This document shows, piece after piece, positions 35,876-45,525 of a DNA stretch of 64,000 nucleotides. Each line of letters opens with the position of its first letter. The stretch's first letter is position 1. A program made the position numbers and the translations under genes. The notes beneath the pieces were generated by a model. The model saw only the letters and a list, made by a program, of their open reading frames with translations. It was not told the DNA's origin and made no database searches. The DNA comes from Sambucus nigra (taxonomy: Eukaryota; Streptophyta; Magnoliopsida; Dipsacales; Adoxaceae). The stretch is taken from assembly GCA_949130495.1 (NCBI GenBank), contig OX422221.1, positions 480,293,159 to 480,357,158 on the forward strand, read 5' to 3'.

Positions 35876-37290
35876 AAGATACTAAAGAAACTGAGGAAAG
35901 TGACTCCAAATATTCCTTCAACATGCAGACACTGGGGCTGGCACTCTGCATGGTCCATTCAGGTGCTACATCACTGGACTCCTCTCATCTGATCAAGGCT
36001 ACTGATACACCTCTCCTTAACTGGCATGCGGCGCCAGTTCTACCTCTAGAAATCTCTCCTAACCCCAATGTTTACCCTGTTTCTTCTTCTGTTGTCTATC
36101 CTTGCTCAAATGTAATCGAGACCTTTTTTGATGAGGTTCTCAATGTTATTTTTCCTATCAATGAAATAAACGAAGATTTTGAGTATCTTTCTGTGCCTTA
36201 CATTAATTGTTTAGGTTCTAATCGAACTTTTGATGATGATGATTTTACAAATGAACAATTCTTAACTGATCTAAATAAGGTTAATAATAAACAACATAAC
36301 CGCGTTCAAGTTAATGAAGAAGAGACTGTTGTTATTAACCTCGATTCTAGTAGCCAACTGCGCAAGATTAGGATAGGGGCCACCCTTGACGAGCATGAGC
36401 GTACGCAACTTGAAGAATTGCTGAAGGAGTTCGTGGATGTCTTCGCATGGTCCTACAACGATATGCCCGGTATTGATCCGAAAATAGCTCAGCATGAGAT
36501 CCCCACTCTTCCAGATTACAAGTCGGTTAAACAAAAGTTGAGAAAGCTCCGCACCGAATGGTCGCTCAAAGTCAAAGAAGAGGTTGTCAAACAGTTGAAT
36601 GTAGGTTTCATTCGAGTAATAGAATATCCCACGTGGCTAGCCAATATTGTACTTGTACCGAAATCAGGAGGAAAGGTTCGCATGTGTGTGGATTATCGAG
36701 ATTTAAACAAAGCCTCCCTGAAGGATGATTATCCGCTACCCAACATCTACATGATCGTGGACAATACAACCAGTCATGCTCTCAAATCATTCGTCGACGA
36801 GTTTACCAGATACAAACAAATCAAGATGCACCCCGACCACCAAGAGAAAATCGCATTCATCACCCCATGGGGAACCTTTTAATACACCGTTATGCCATTT
36901 GGTCTCAAGAATGCTGGGGCTACCTACCAAAGGGATGCCATAACCATCCTGCACGACCTGATTCACAAGGAGGTTGAGGTTTACGTGGATGATATGATTA
37001 TCAAGTCCAAAAATAGAGAAGGTCACGATCCTGCTCTCCGAAAGTTCTTCGAACGACTACGGCAGTATCAGATGAGACTCAATCCATAGAAATGCGTCTT
37101 CGACCTTACAAAGGGAAAACTCTTAGGATTCATGGTCAGTGAGAAGGGGATAGAAGCAGATCCCGCCAAGATGAAACCCATACTTGAGATGCCACCTCCC
37201 CGAACAGAGAAAGAAGTCTGAGGTTTTCTTGGAAAATTATAATATATCAGCTAGTTCATCAGTCAGCTGACCTCCATCTGCGAACCAATC
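35770..37290 (+). pseudogene. Tat-lineage reverse transcriptase
   Basis: A new phase opens at 35770 and runs to 38283 with only in-frame stops. A long poorly conserved spacer precedes the RT: FVDVFAWSYNDMPGIDPKIA, NIVLVPKSGGKVRMCVDYRD, DYPLPNIYMIVDN, HQEKIAFITPWGTF, stop, MPFGLKNAGATYQRD and the catalytic VYVDDMIIKSK (YVDD intact). The thumb KGKLLGFMVSEKGIEADP follows with further stops at 37087, 37219 and beyond. The usual FSGYNQI-like segment is degenerate (LKSFVDEFTRYKQI). Confidence 0.9.
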
Positions 37291-37810
37291 TTCAAGCTCC
37301 TCTAAAAGGATGCGACCAAGGTTTAGAACGAGGCCCGCCAAGAAGCTTTTGATCGAATCAAATAATATCTGACCCAACCTCCAGTTCTTATGCCACCATA
37401 GCCTGGTCTTCCTTTGCTCCTATACCTAACCATAACCGACACTGTGGCTGAGGCTTTGCTAGACCAATACCTTGAAGACTCCCGCAAAGAAAGAGTCGTC
37501 TATTATGCCAGTCGCAAATTATCCGGGTATGAGGTCAACTACATTGCTTTAGAAAAGGCATGTGTCTCCCTTGTCTGCATCACCCAAAAGTTACGACACT
37601 ACATGCTCGCCTTCCCCATTAAGCTTGTATCCCGAATGGATCCCATCAAGTACCTGCTCGAAAAACTTGCCTTATCTAGCCGAATGGCCCGATAGTTGAT
37701 GCTCCTAACCGAGTTTGATATCATGTACGTCACATAAAAAGTTGTTAAAGGAAGATCCATCTCTGACTACCTCGCTGACTACCCTGTAGAAGAAGCTAAT
37801 GTCTGGATCT
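37291..37810 (+). pseudogene. gypsy-type RNase H (first RNase H)
   Basis: In phase with RT: PLLLYLTITDTVAEALLDQ, RVVYYASRKLSGYEVNYIALEKACVSLV, LRHYMLAFPIKLVSRMDPIKYL, stop after SSRMAR, LTEFDIMYVT, then the end KGRSISDYLADYP. The first catalytic Asp region (LTITDTV) and the Glu of LEKAC are present; the third site is RMDPIKY. This is the degenerate native RNase H that Tat elements retain upstream of an acquired second copy. Four or more stops. Confidence 0.82.
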
Positions 37811-37860
37811 CCGAATTCCTAGATGAGAACATTCTTTGCACCGCCCAAGACTGCCTCCAG

Positions 37861-38283
37861 TGGAAAATGTTCTTCGATGGCGCTGCCAACAAAAAGGGAT
37901 ACGACATTAGGATACTTCTGGTCGCCCCAGATGACTCCCACACTCCTATTGCCATAAAATTGGATTTCCCTTGCACCAATAACATGACGAAATACGAAGC
38001 ATGCACAGTGGGCCTCAAGGTCGCTCTCAAGAAAAGTATTCAATACCTTGATGTATATGGGGATGCTTCCCTAATCATCGTTCAAGTGCTCAGAAAGTGG
38101 AAAGTCAAGGACGAAAAGCTCCAACCCTTTCATTCCCAATTAGAAGAGTTAGCCTCCCAATTTCGAGATATCACCTTCCATTACCTACCCCGAGCAAAGA
38201 ATAACCTAGCCGATGCTCTCGCTACCTTGGCCTCCATGGTCGACATGCCCGAGGGAATAACAATGACCCCCTTCCTAGTTTAA
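37861..38283 (+). pseudogene. second RNase H of archaeal/plant (aRNH) type
   Basis: An uninterrupted stretch of ~140 codons in the RT phase: WKMFFDGAANKKGYDIRILL, TKYEACTVGLKVALK, LDVYGDASLIIVQVLRKWKV, FHSQLEELASQFRDITFHYL, NNLADALATLASM. Catalytic Asp (FDGA), Glu (KYEAC), Asp (YGDASL) and a late Asp (NLADALA) are all kept. This fold lies between the first RNase H and integrase, the arrangement typical of Tat elements, where it is thought to be a captured cellular-type RNase H. It ends at a TAA at 38281. Confidence 0.87.
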
Positions 38284-38394
38284 AAGCAAGACAAACTAAC
38301 CCATTGCTACCACATTGAGCTCGTTACCACCGAAGATCCTGAGCTAGGCAGCTACTAGTACTATGATATTTGGTGCCTCCTCAGGTATGGTAGG

Positions 38395-39590
38395 TATCCG
38401 AGCATTCCAATAAGAATGACCGAGCTACCCTCTGAAGGTTGGCCGCTCAGTACATTATCTGTCATAAAGCACTACTCAAGAGGAATTTCCATGGAACTCA
38501 TTTTCACTGTATCGCAGGGGCTGACATTGAAAAGATAATGCAGAAAATCCATAGCGGGGAATGCGGGCCCCATATGAATGGTCACATGCTTTCCAAGAAG
38601 ATCATCCGACAGGTCTACTACTAGACCACCATTGCCTAGGATTGCACCACCTATGTTCGGAGATGCCCTAAATGCTAATAGTTCTCCAACCTCCAACACC
38701 TACCTTCGCGAGAATTATACAACATGACTTCTCCCTGGACGTTCTCCACCTGGGGTATCGACATCATAGGGAAGGTTACGCCAAAGGCTTCAAATGGGCA
38801 TGAGTTTGCCATTGATTACTTCACCAAATGGGTCGAAGCTGAGTCATACGCAGTATTAAATGCCAATAAGGTGGCAAAATTCATCAAGAAAAATATCATT
38901 TGTCGATATGGGGTCCCGCACGAGCTAGCGTCAGATAACGGGATACACTTCGAGGAAGAAGTCACAGAAGTTGTCAACGAGTATGGGATTCAAAGACACA
39001 AATCTTCTCCCTATCGAACTCAGACCAATGGTGCAGTTGAGGCCGCTAACAAAAACCTCAAAGCCATCATCAGCAAGATGACCGAAAGTTGTAGGGATTG
39101 GGCCGACCATATCCCGTACGCCCTCTGGGGCTATCAAACCTCAATTCGAACCTCTACTGGGGCTACCCCTTACTCCCTGGTCTACGTCATGGAAGCAGTC
39201 CTACCTATGGAGATGGAAATACCCTCGCTACGCGTCATGCTCAAAAGAAAATTTAGTGAAGAAGACTGGTGCCAAAGCCATCTTGATGAGCTAACCCTCC
39301 TAGATGAAAGAAGGTTAAAAGCACTGTACCACATACAAGGGTACCATCGCCAAATAGCGCGATCATTCAACAAGAGAATCAAGGATCGCAGTGTCCGGGA
39401 GGGGGATTTAGCCCTTAAAGAGATAATCGAACCCATCTGGAACCCCAGAGGAAAATTCAAGCCCAATTGGAGTGGCCCTTATAATGTGAAGAAAATTTTG
39501 TCTGGCGGTGCCGCCATGCTCACTAACCTGGATGGGAAAGAGATGGCTCGTCCAGTCTACTTGGCCCGTCTTAAGAAATTCTACCCCTAG
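38395..39590 (+). pseudogene. Tat-lineage integrase
   Basis: A frameshift separates it from RNase H. The zinc domain (38439-38690) has HSGECGPHMNGHMLSKKI and CPKC, with stops between. The core (open frame 38724-39590, 288 codons) has WGIDIIGKV (Asp), ELASDNGIHF (Asp) and TNGAVEAANKNL (Glu), so the DDE triad is intact. The C-terminal module RSVREGDLALKEIIEP, GKFKPNWSGPYNVKKIL and GKEMARPVYLARLKKFYP ends at the natural stop at 39590. No chromodomain. It is the best preserved domain of the element. Confidence 0.92.
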
Positions 39591-40053
39591 TTCTAAATCT
39601 CGGCGCGCTACGACTCTTCTCATCCACCTTCTATTCTAAAAAAAACTCTCTTTATCTCCCTCTAACCAGAACTACGTGGGCCTGATCCTCTACAAAAAAC
39701 CACTTTTAAACAAAAACTTTTCAAAAACCCCAGAGGTACGTAGGCAGCTCATAAACCCCACATGAGCACGATAAAAATATATTCTTTTCTTATCTCCGAG
39801 AACGACAGTTCATTCTATAACATCTACTTGAACAAAAGGATTATGTATGCCTTAGCAATCAGTATAGATAATTCAAAATACAAAATTCATTGAAAGGCAC
39901 ATCTGGATGATCAAAAACTTGTTTATTTCATTAATAAGAAACTACAGTACATATTACATAATAAAAAGGAATGGATAACTCCCTTCCCCCTACTACCATA
40001 AAAAACAGATAAAATCCCCCACATCTATCACATAAATAAACTCCGCAGGAGTC
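39591..40053. other. spacer between integrase and antisense gene B
   Basis: No coding. It contains the paired motif ACTACGTGGGCCTGATC (39670) and GGTACGTAGGCAG (39735), which also occurs in the LTRs. It lies between two convergent 3' ends, so it probably holds polyadenylation signals of both; AATAAA-like words are frequent near 39930-40035. Confidence 0.55.
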
Positions 40054-41339
40054 CTACCCACAGCTACCAGAAGAGCTTGCACCCTCATCATCTACATCCT
40101 GAGGACCCCAAGTTTCTCCTTCCTGAATGGAGTGCCTCAAACACTCCATGTACTGATGAGCCTTAACTATTTTCGAAAAGACCATAACACCCCCTTCCAT
40201 TGAGTCAGATAAAATAAACCACCTTTGACCACTCTCTACTGCTAACATCTTGCTGACTACTTTCCTCCAAAACCACTTCATATAATCTTTGGGGACATGG
40301 AAAACCTTCCCGATAGACCGAGGTATGGGTCGACGGACGTCGATTTTCCCACAGAGATCCAAGCAACAGACGCAAGCGCTCAGTCAAATATTCTACTGGA
40401 AAGAACCTTCAGGTCCGAGGGGGTACGACCTACACCCAGCCAAATTGACGCAGAAGCCACTAAGGGAAATAAAAAGAGGTGTGTTTGAGACCAACCATCC
40501 ACACAATGAATAATCTCCTAGCTCCAGAACTGGTTGTAACTGTCCCCACCAAGGCACTGACTAATACAGCCCACGAGCCCCATGCTCCACAAGCCAATTC
40601 TCCCAATTCTCAACATGCAGGCCAACACGAATAAAGTAGCGCGAAAAGAAGTTGGGTATAACCAACAAAGGATATTTTAGAGGAGTCGACAAGCGGAATA
40701 TGTCATACAACCACATGAACAACATCACAGGGCTACCCCTCAAAAAGTCAGAATGACCTTCTCTCCAGGCATGCAGGCCATTCAGAGTCTCCGCCAATAT
40801 CACCGCTGCAGGATTACGATAGTATGACATCCATGAAGTAATGGCTGCAAGTTATGGGTCCACTCTCACCTCCCCAGTCACCAAAAACAATTTTGAAACT
40901 AGGCCCAGAACAACGGCTCCAGCATAGCCAGCATAACCTACCTCCCGCAAATTCACGGACTGTAGCACCGCCGGGAGGGAGATCATTCCTCCGAAAACCA
41001 ATAACCTGGCCGCCGAAGGCGAGATATGAAGAAGCTCGGCCAACAAATCCCTAGGGGAGAGGGAAAATTCGAGTAAAGTCGCGGCAACACTAGGATTCAC
41101 ACCTAGTATGGAAAAAAATCCTCGTAGGTAGGACAAACTTCTTCCAACCCAAAGCGGAATACATGGTTTTCGGGGTACCAAAATTGTACTGCCGCCATCA
41201 GCATATTCCACTCAAAAGGTCGATTACGCCACAAGGAGACTCAGCGCATGTTGAAAGCATCATATTCGACATTATAAGAGCACATAGCTTCCAAGGCTTC
41301 GAGGTAGTTGACAAACTCGGTGCTACCAGGGAGAGCCAT
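40054..41339 (-). pseudogene. antisense gene B: uncharacterised plant protein, single exon
   Basis: The ATG at 41339 lies in good context (AAGATGGC), ~66 bp after a TATA box. The reading frame (MALPGSTEFVNYLEALEAM) passes a TGA after ~32 codons, then VQFWYPENHVFRFGLEEVCP, a frameshift in a T-run near 41105, and LSPRDLLAELLHISPSAARL. It goes on through NPAAVILAETLNGLHAWREG and VMLFMWLYDIFRLSTP, with stops at ~40849 and 40560, to a C-terminus ending EGASSSGSCG at 40054. That gives ~430 codons. The FW-P-x-F-x-F...E-x-C-P-T block and the NP-A-ILAE block recall an uncharacterised plant family (DUF7745-like, from memory). Function unknown. Confidence 0.68.
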
Positions 41340-41404
41340 CTTGTAGGGAAAGAAATAGTGGATAAGGATGCAAAGGTGTGATGAAAATACTCCACCCTTC
41401 CCCC

Positions 41405-41413
41405 TTTTTTATA
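41405..41413 (-). promoter_or_regulatory. TATA box of antisense gene B
   Basis: Minus strand GTATAAAAAAGGGG. It is 66 bp upstream of the ATG at 41339, a normal plant spacing for a short 5' leader. Confidence 0.55.
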
Positions 41414-41473
41414 CTTGAGAACTCTCACAAAAGACATGATCCCTGCATAAATCGAAGGGTATCCTCCCCACAA

Positions 41474-41550
41474 GGTACTAAAGGCTGAAGAAGGTACCAT
41501 TCAAAGATTTAAAGTTGATGGTACTAAATGCTGAAGAAGGTACCATTCAA
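41474..41550. repeat. 46 bp-spaced duplicate upstream of gene B
   Basis: Two 31 bp copies with one mismatch (41474-41504, 41520-41550), each running from GGTACTAAA to GGTACCATTCAA. They lie 60-140 bp upstream of the gene B TATA box. Confidence 0.85.
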
Positions 41551-41899
41551 CCCCCTATTTTTGGAAAATTTCCTCCTTTCCTCTTTTGTCGAATAAGAAA
41601 ACTCAATGAAAATAAATTGATATTCTCAACAGAATTTCAAAATCCCTTATCTTCCCTATATAATTTCCCTTTTTTTTAAAACTTTCCTTCGAAAAATTCG
41701 AAAAAAATATCCATTTTTTATGGTCTCAGCAGCAAAGTAAAAAGCGCATATGCATCCATTCATTCATCATTAATAAAAGATAGTAAAAAAAATCCATTGC
41801 ATTGCATATATTTGTGTTCTGTGTTACATCAATTTTGCAGGAAATAAAAAGAAAAAAGCCAAAAATAATGGGACTCAGCCCGAACCCACTCTCTCTTTC
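41551..41899. other. spacer between antisense genes A and B
   Basis: AT-rich, non-coding. It follows the stop of gene A on the minus strand and would hold its 3' untranslated region. No other feature seen. Confidence 0.5.
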
Positions 41900-43992
41900 T
41901 CAAGAGCTTCCACCCCTACGACGAGATGACGCGCCCCCACTACCCGAGCCAGAGTCTTCCCCGGACGAGGCTGATGGCACCAAGCAAGAAGGAACGGGGA
42001 CATCATCCCGAATATGGATAGTCTCCGATGATATCCAGTCTCTGATATCCCTAAGCCAAGTGGTCGACACCCGAATTTGCTGTAAGGAAAAGGCAGAATC
42101 AGTATCAAGCAAAAGAAATCGAAAAAGAGGAAAAGGACCGAAAGGTTTACCGTAGGACGAAGGACCTCCTCTCTCAAACCCAGCTCCTCCGGATCCATCG
42201 TGAGGGGATGGTGCAGTATCGTCGCTATCCCTCCATCAGCCCGTCGGATGTTTTACAAAGGAGTGTGCAGCCGAACAAAAGGGACCTCCGATGTCGCCAC
42301 CTCCGCAGGTGCCGAAGGACCACCACCACTTTGGAAAGACCCCACCGCTTGACACAAACCCGCAGGCGGGAAAGGCAGAGCATCATGTATGTTGGGATCC
42401 ATCAACTAGCTCGTCACAAAGTCCATATAGTTATACGACGCAGTTGTATTAGTGTACAATGCATAGGAGTCGCCGATCATCACCGTGATCCTATCATCCT
42501 CCAACAGCTGTCGTTCCCTCCTAATAGACGTAGGAAACTGCGCAGGTGGCACCACCACCTCTTCCTCAGTGATCTAGCGAACCACCCTCTCCCCAAGATA
42601 CAAGGAATGGACGAACTCATGCGCCTACAAACTCCTCATCTGCGCGTTCACCCCAATCATCCCCGTATTCTGAATGGATGTCCCCCAAGGATAAAAGGTC
42701 ACCTAAAAATAACCAAGCAGGCATGAGTCAATAAAAGATCAGAAGGTGCCAAAAACCAAGACTGAAATGGAAAGAGTCTTACCCGACCACTGATCAAGTC
42801 ATTCAAGACCTGACGCACCGCCTCTAGGGAAAGAGATCCTTTCGATTGCCGGTTGGCCTTATGCCATCGATATAGTTGGCAAAAGTCCCCAACAGTTTCA
42901 TCCTTTAGAGAAATCAGTGGGGTGTTGCACCCAATCACCTCATAGAACCACGTTTGAATTCACAAGCAAAAAGGGATGCATAAGGAAAATGCGAATGCAT
43001 GAAAGGAAAATGCGAATGCATGAAATAAAAATGCGCAAAGTAAAGAATACCTCAAGGAGATACGTGGATCCAGTAAAAGTCTGCCGGCAGCACCGGCTGA
43101 ATGCATCCAAAGAAGAGTAAAGGGTCGCCAAAGTCAGACTCCCCCAATCATAAAAAGGGATGTTCGAAAACATCCTCAAGTACGGGAAAAACCACAAATG
43201 GATGACATCGCCACTCGACGCCACCATGAAACCTCCCAGCACCAACAAGATAAACAACCGGGCGATCTGCCTCACTTACAGCCCTTCCTCCACATCAACC
43301 CCCTGCTCAGCAAAACATCCTTTAGCAAGGACATCCAGATAGAATCCCCAGAGACTATCCTCCTCAAATCACCAAGTGCCTCATGCACCGCCTCTGGCCT
43401 CACCCGCAAGGAGAGATACACCTCTGTCTACTCCCTGTCTCGATCCATCCCCAGTAGTTGCTGAACATCTATGGGAGTCACCGTCATCTCCCCGAGGCCA
43501 AAATGAAAGGTGTGGGTAGTGTCCCACTACCTCTCTCCCAGGCACACAAAACTGCTGTCGAATGAGGCGTCTCATCTAGCGTAGCCGCCAACCTCCCAAA
43601 ACCCGCTGATGATACCATCCAGCACACCACGGGTGGAAGATGCTCCCAAACATCCTTAAGCCCCGTCATCCCGCGGGCACGCATGTTCTTCAAAGAAATA
43701 TCTGACTCGCAAGAGGAAAAATTCAGTCAAAGGTCAAGAAAAAGGAAAAATTACCCAAAAAGAAAGGAATGCCAAAGGTCAGGTTACTTACATAACCGCC
43801 GGGAATCACTCTCGAAGAGCGATGACGCGATGGCTCCCGCAGCAAGGTCCGCTCATCCGCAACCGGATCGAATGCATCGAAGGCATTCTTGTTACCCAAA
43901 GCAAGAGGCACCCTGTCCCTCCAATCCACATTCGCCCAGTCATCAATGGTCAACCACTTTCGGTGGACAACGGTGCTCACAAAGGCGACCAT
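41900..43992 (-). pseudogene. antisense gene A: plant mobile domain (PMD) protein, five exons
   Basis: Model on the minus strand: exon 1 43992-43792, exon 2 43705-43051, exon 3 42953-42783, exon 4 42702-42151, exon 5 42079-41900. Introns are 86, 97, 80 and 71 bp. Three have GT...AG (donors GTAAGT, GTAAGA, GTAAAC; acceptors GCGAG, TTTTTAG, CCTTACAG); intron 2 has GTATTC with AA for AG. All junctions are phase 0. PMD landmarks: THTFHFGLGEMTVTPIDVQ, FYDWGSLTLATLYSSLD, LLE joined to WFYEVIGCNTP, VTFYPWGTS, YLGERVVR. The C-terminus is Ser/Gly-rich (GEDSGSGSGG). Exon 2 has a 2 bp-type shift before the THTF block and a Trp-to-TAG; exon 4 has four stops. PMD proteins are linked to DNA transposons and silencing in plants; the role here is unknown. 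Confidence 0.8.
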
Positions 43993-44072
43993 TTCTTGAA
44001 GATCGGAACGTTAGAACAATTCGCAGAAAGAGAGAATGCAAGAAGCTGTGAAAAATGAAGGGGATTCGCCCC

Positions 44073-44080
44073 TTTATATA
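44073..44080 (-). promoter_or_regulatory. TATA box of antisense gene A
   Basis: Minus strand CCTATATAAAGGGG; TATATAAA is 81 bp upstream of the first ATG (43992, context AAATGGTC). No ATG intervenes. The preceding AGTGCCGATCGG...CTTGGCC layout resembles the LTR core promoter. Confidence 0.62.
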
Positions 44081-44093
44081 GGAGGCCAAGCGC

Positions 44094-44215
44094 CATGCCG
44101 ATCGGCACTGAGCCATACCGATTGTCACTGTCTCCTCACCTTCCCGAGGCAATCCAAAAGTCCATGCCACTGCCGAATGGCACTCCTCAGTCTATGCCGG
44201 TCGGCACTCCCCTTA
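44094..44215 (-). promoter_or_regulatory. repeated AGTGCCGATCGGCA-like boxes upstream of gene A
   Basis: Four variants on the minus strand: AGTGCCGATCGGCAT (44095-44109), AGTGACAATCGGTAT (~44116-44130), AGTGCCATTCGGCAG (~44167-44181) and AGTGCCGACCGGCAT (~44194-44208). A related box precedes the TATA of the 3' LTR at 46358-46370. They are likely control elements, by position only. Confidence 0.5.
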
Positions 44216-44619
44216 AAATTTCGTACAGAAAATACCAAAAAGCCTCGAAAAATCCCCAGAAAATTCCTAAAAATCCCAGGAATGATTTAGAACGTTTTCA
44301 TCAAGAAAATTTTGCACTCCTTCAAGCGAAACCTCTTTTTCCCCAATGGAACCCTCAAAATCCAAACGAATGACCTATCAGGAACTGTGCCTGGACCACC
44401 TAATCACCTTCTCAACGGAGTTTACGACCTCAAATCGGTTATCTCCCCAATAATCAGCTCCTCCGCTCGAATCAAAGGCACAAGGCCTCCCAAGCCATCG
44501 GCTACCCGGTGCGATACAGTATCACCTGGTATTTTTCCCAGTAGAAATCAGAAGAATCACTCACCCCAGGCGATCTCTCCAAAAGGATAATCCAAATCTT
44601 CCCCAGCTCATTCATCGTT
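44216..44619. other. non-coding 3' region of Tat-like element
   Basis: No gene recognised. Degenerate CCCAG-containing words near 44535 and 44600 look like decayed copies of the 30 bp repeat that follows. Confidence 0.5.
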
Positions 44620-44740
44620 CCCCAGCAGAACCTCAAATCCAATTATTATCCCCAGCGGAACCTCAAATCCAATTATTTTCCCCAGTGGAACCCCAAATAC
44701 AATCCTTACCCCCAGTGGAACTCTTTTCATTTCCCAAGAA
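44620..44740. repeat. 30 bp tandem repeat, ~4 copies
   Basis: Units begin CCCCAGYRGAAC at 44620, 44650, 44680 and 44711, each followed by CTCAAATCCAATTATT-like sequence. Confidence 0.88.
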
Positions 44741-44744
44741 AATG

Positions 44745-45340
44745 CAATCACTCTTGGGTCAGAATTGACCCCGGTCTTGGATCGTCACCTTAGTTAGGTG
44801 AGAATTGGCATCGGTCCTCGGTCGTCACCACTCTTGACTTAGAATTGACCCCAGTCTTGTATCGTCACCCGAGTTAGGTCAAAATTGACCTCGGTCCTCG
44901 GTCGTCACCACTCTTGGGTCAGAATTGACTCCGGTCTTGGATCGTCACCTCAGTTAGGTCAGAATTGGCCTCGGTCCTCGGTCGTCACCACTTTGGGTCA
45001 GAATTGACCCCGGTATTGGATCGTCACCTGAGTTAGGTCAGAATTGACCTCAGTCCTTGGTCGTCACCACTCTTGGGTGAGAATTGACCTCGGTCTTGGA
45101 TCGTCACCTGAATTAGGTCAGAATTGACCTCGGTCGTCACCACTCTTAGGTCAGAATTGACCCCGGTCTTGGATCGTCACCTGAGTTAGGTCATAATTGA
45201 CCTTGGTCCTCGATCGTCACCACTCCTTGGTCAGAATGGACCCCGGTCTTGGATCGTCACCTGAGTTAGGTCAGAATTGGCCTCGGTCCTCGGTCGTCAC
45301 CATTCTTAGGTCCTGAGAATCGACCTCGACCCTCTGATTT
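44745..45340. repeat. 80 bp tandem repeat (dimer of two 40 bp halves), ~7 copies
   Basis: The marker AGAATTGACC starts at 44761, 44841, 44921, 45000, 45080, 45153 and 45233, so the period is 80 bp with one 7 bp deletion. Each unit has a half with CGGTCTTGGATCGTCACC and a half with CGGTCCTCGGTCGTCACC, clearly related to each other. Degenerate units (GACCTCGACCCTCTGA) continue to about 45460. Confidence 0.93.
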
Positions 45341-45512
45341 GGTCATATCCAGCATGCTCCTTAGGTCCTCAAAATTGACCTCGACCCTCTGAATTGGTCA
45401 TCCTCGCTTCCTTAAGTCCTCAAAATCGGCCTCGATCCTCTAAACCGGTCATACTTTCTCAGAAGCATCATGCGTTGTCTAATCGACGACTATCATTTAT
45501 TCCAAATTCATC

Positions 45513-45525
45513 CATCGAGGGGCTC
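45513..45525 (+). other. polypurine tract of Tat-like element
   Basis: ATCGAGGGGCTC directly before the 3' LTR; short and interrupted, so only moderately convincing. Confidence 0.5.

Noticed and set aside
42208..42726. 172-codon plus-strand frame in the Tat 3' region.
   Set aside because: Arg/His-rich shadow of exon 4 of the antisense PMD gene; no domain in this direction.
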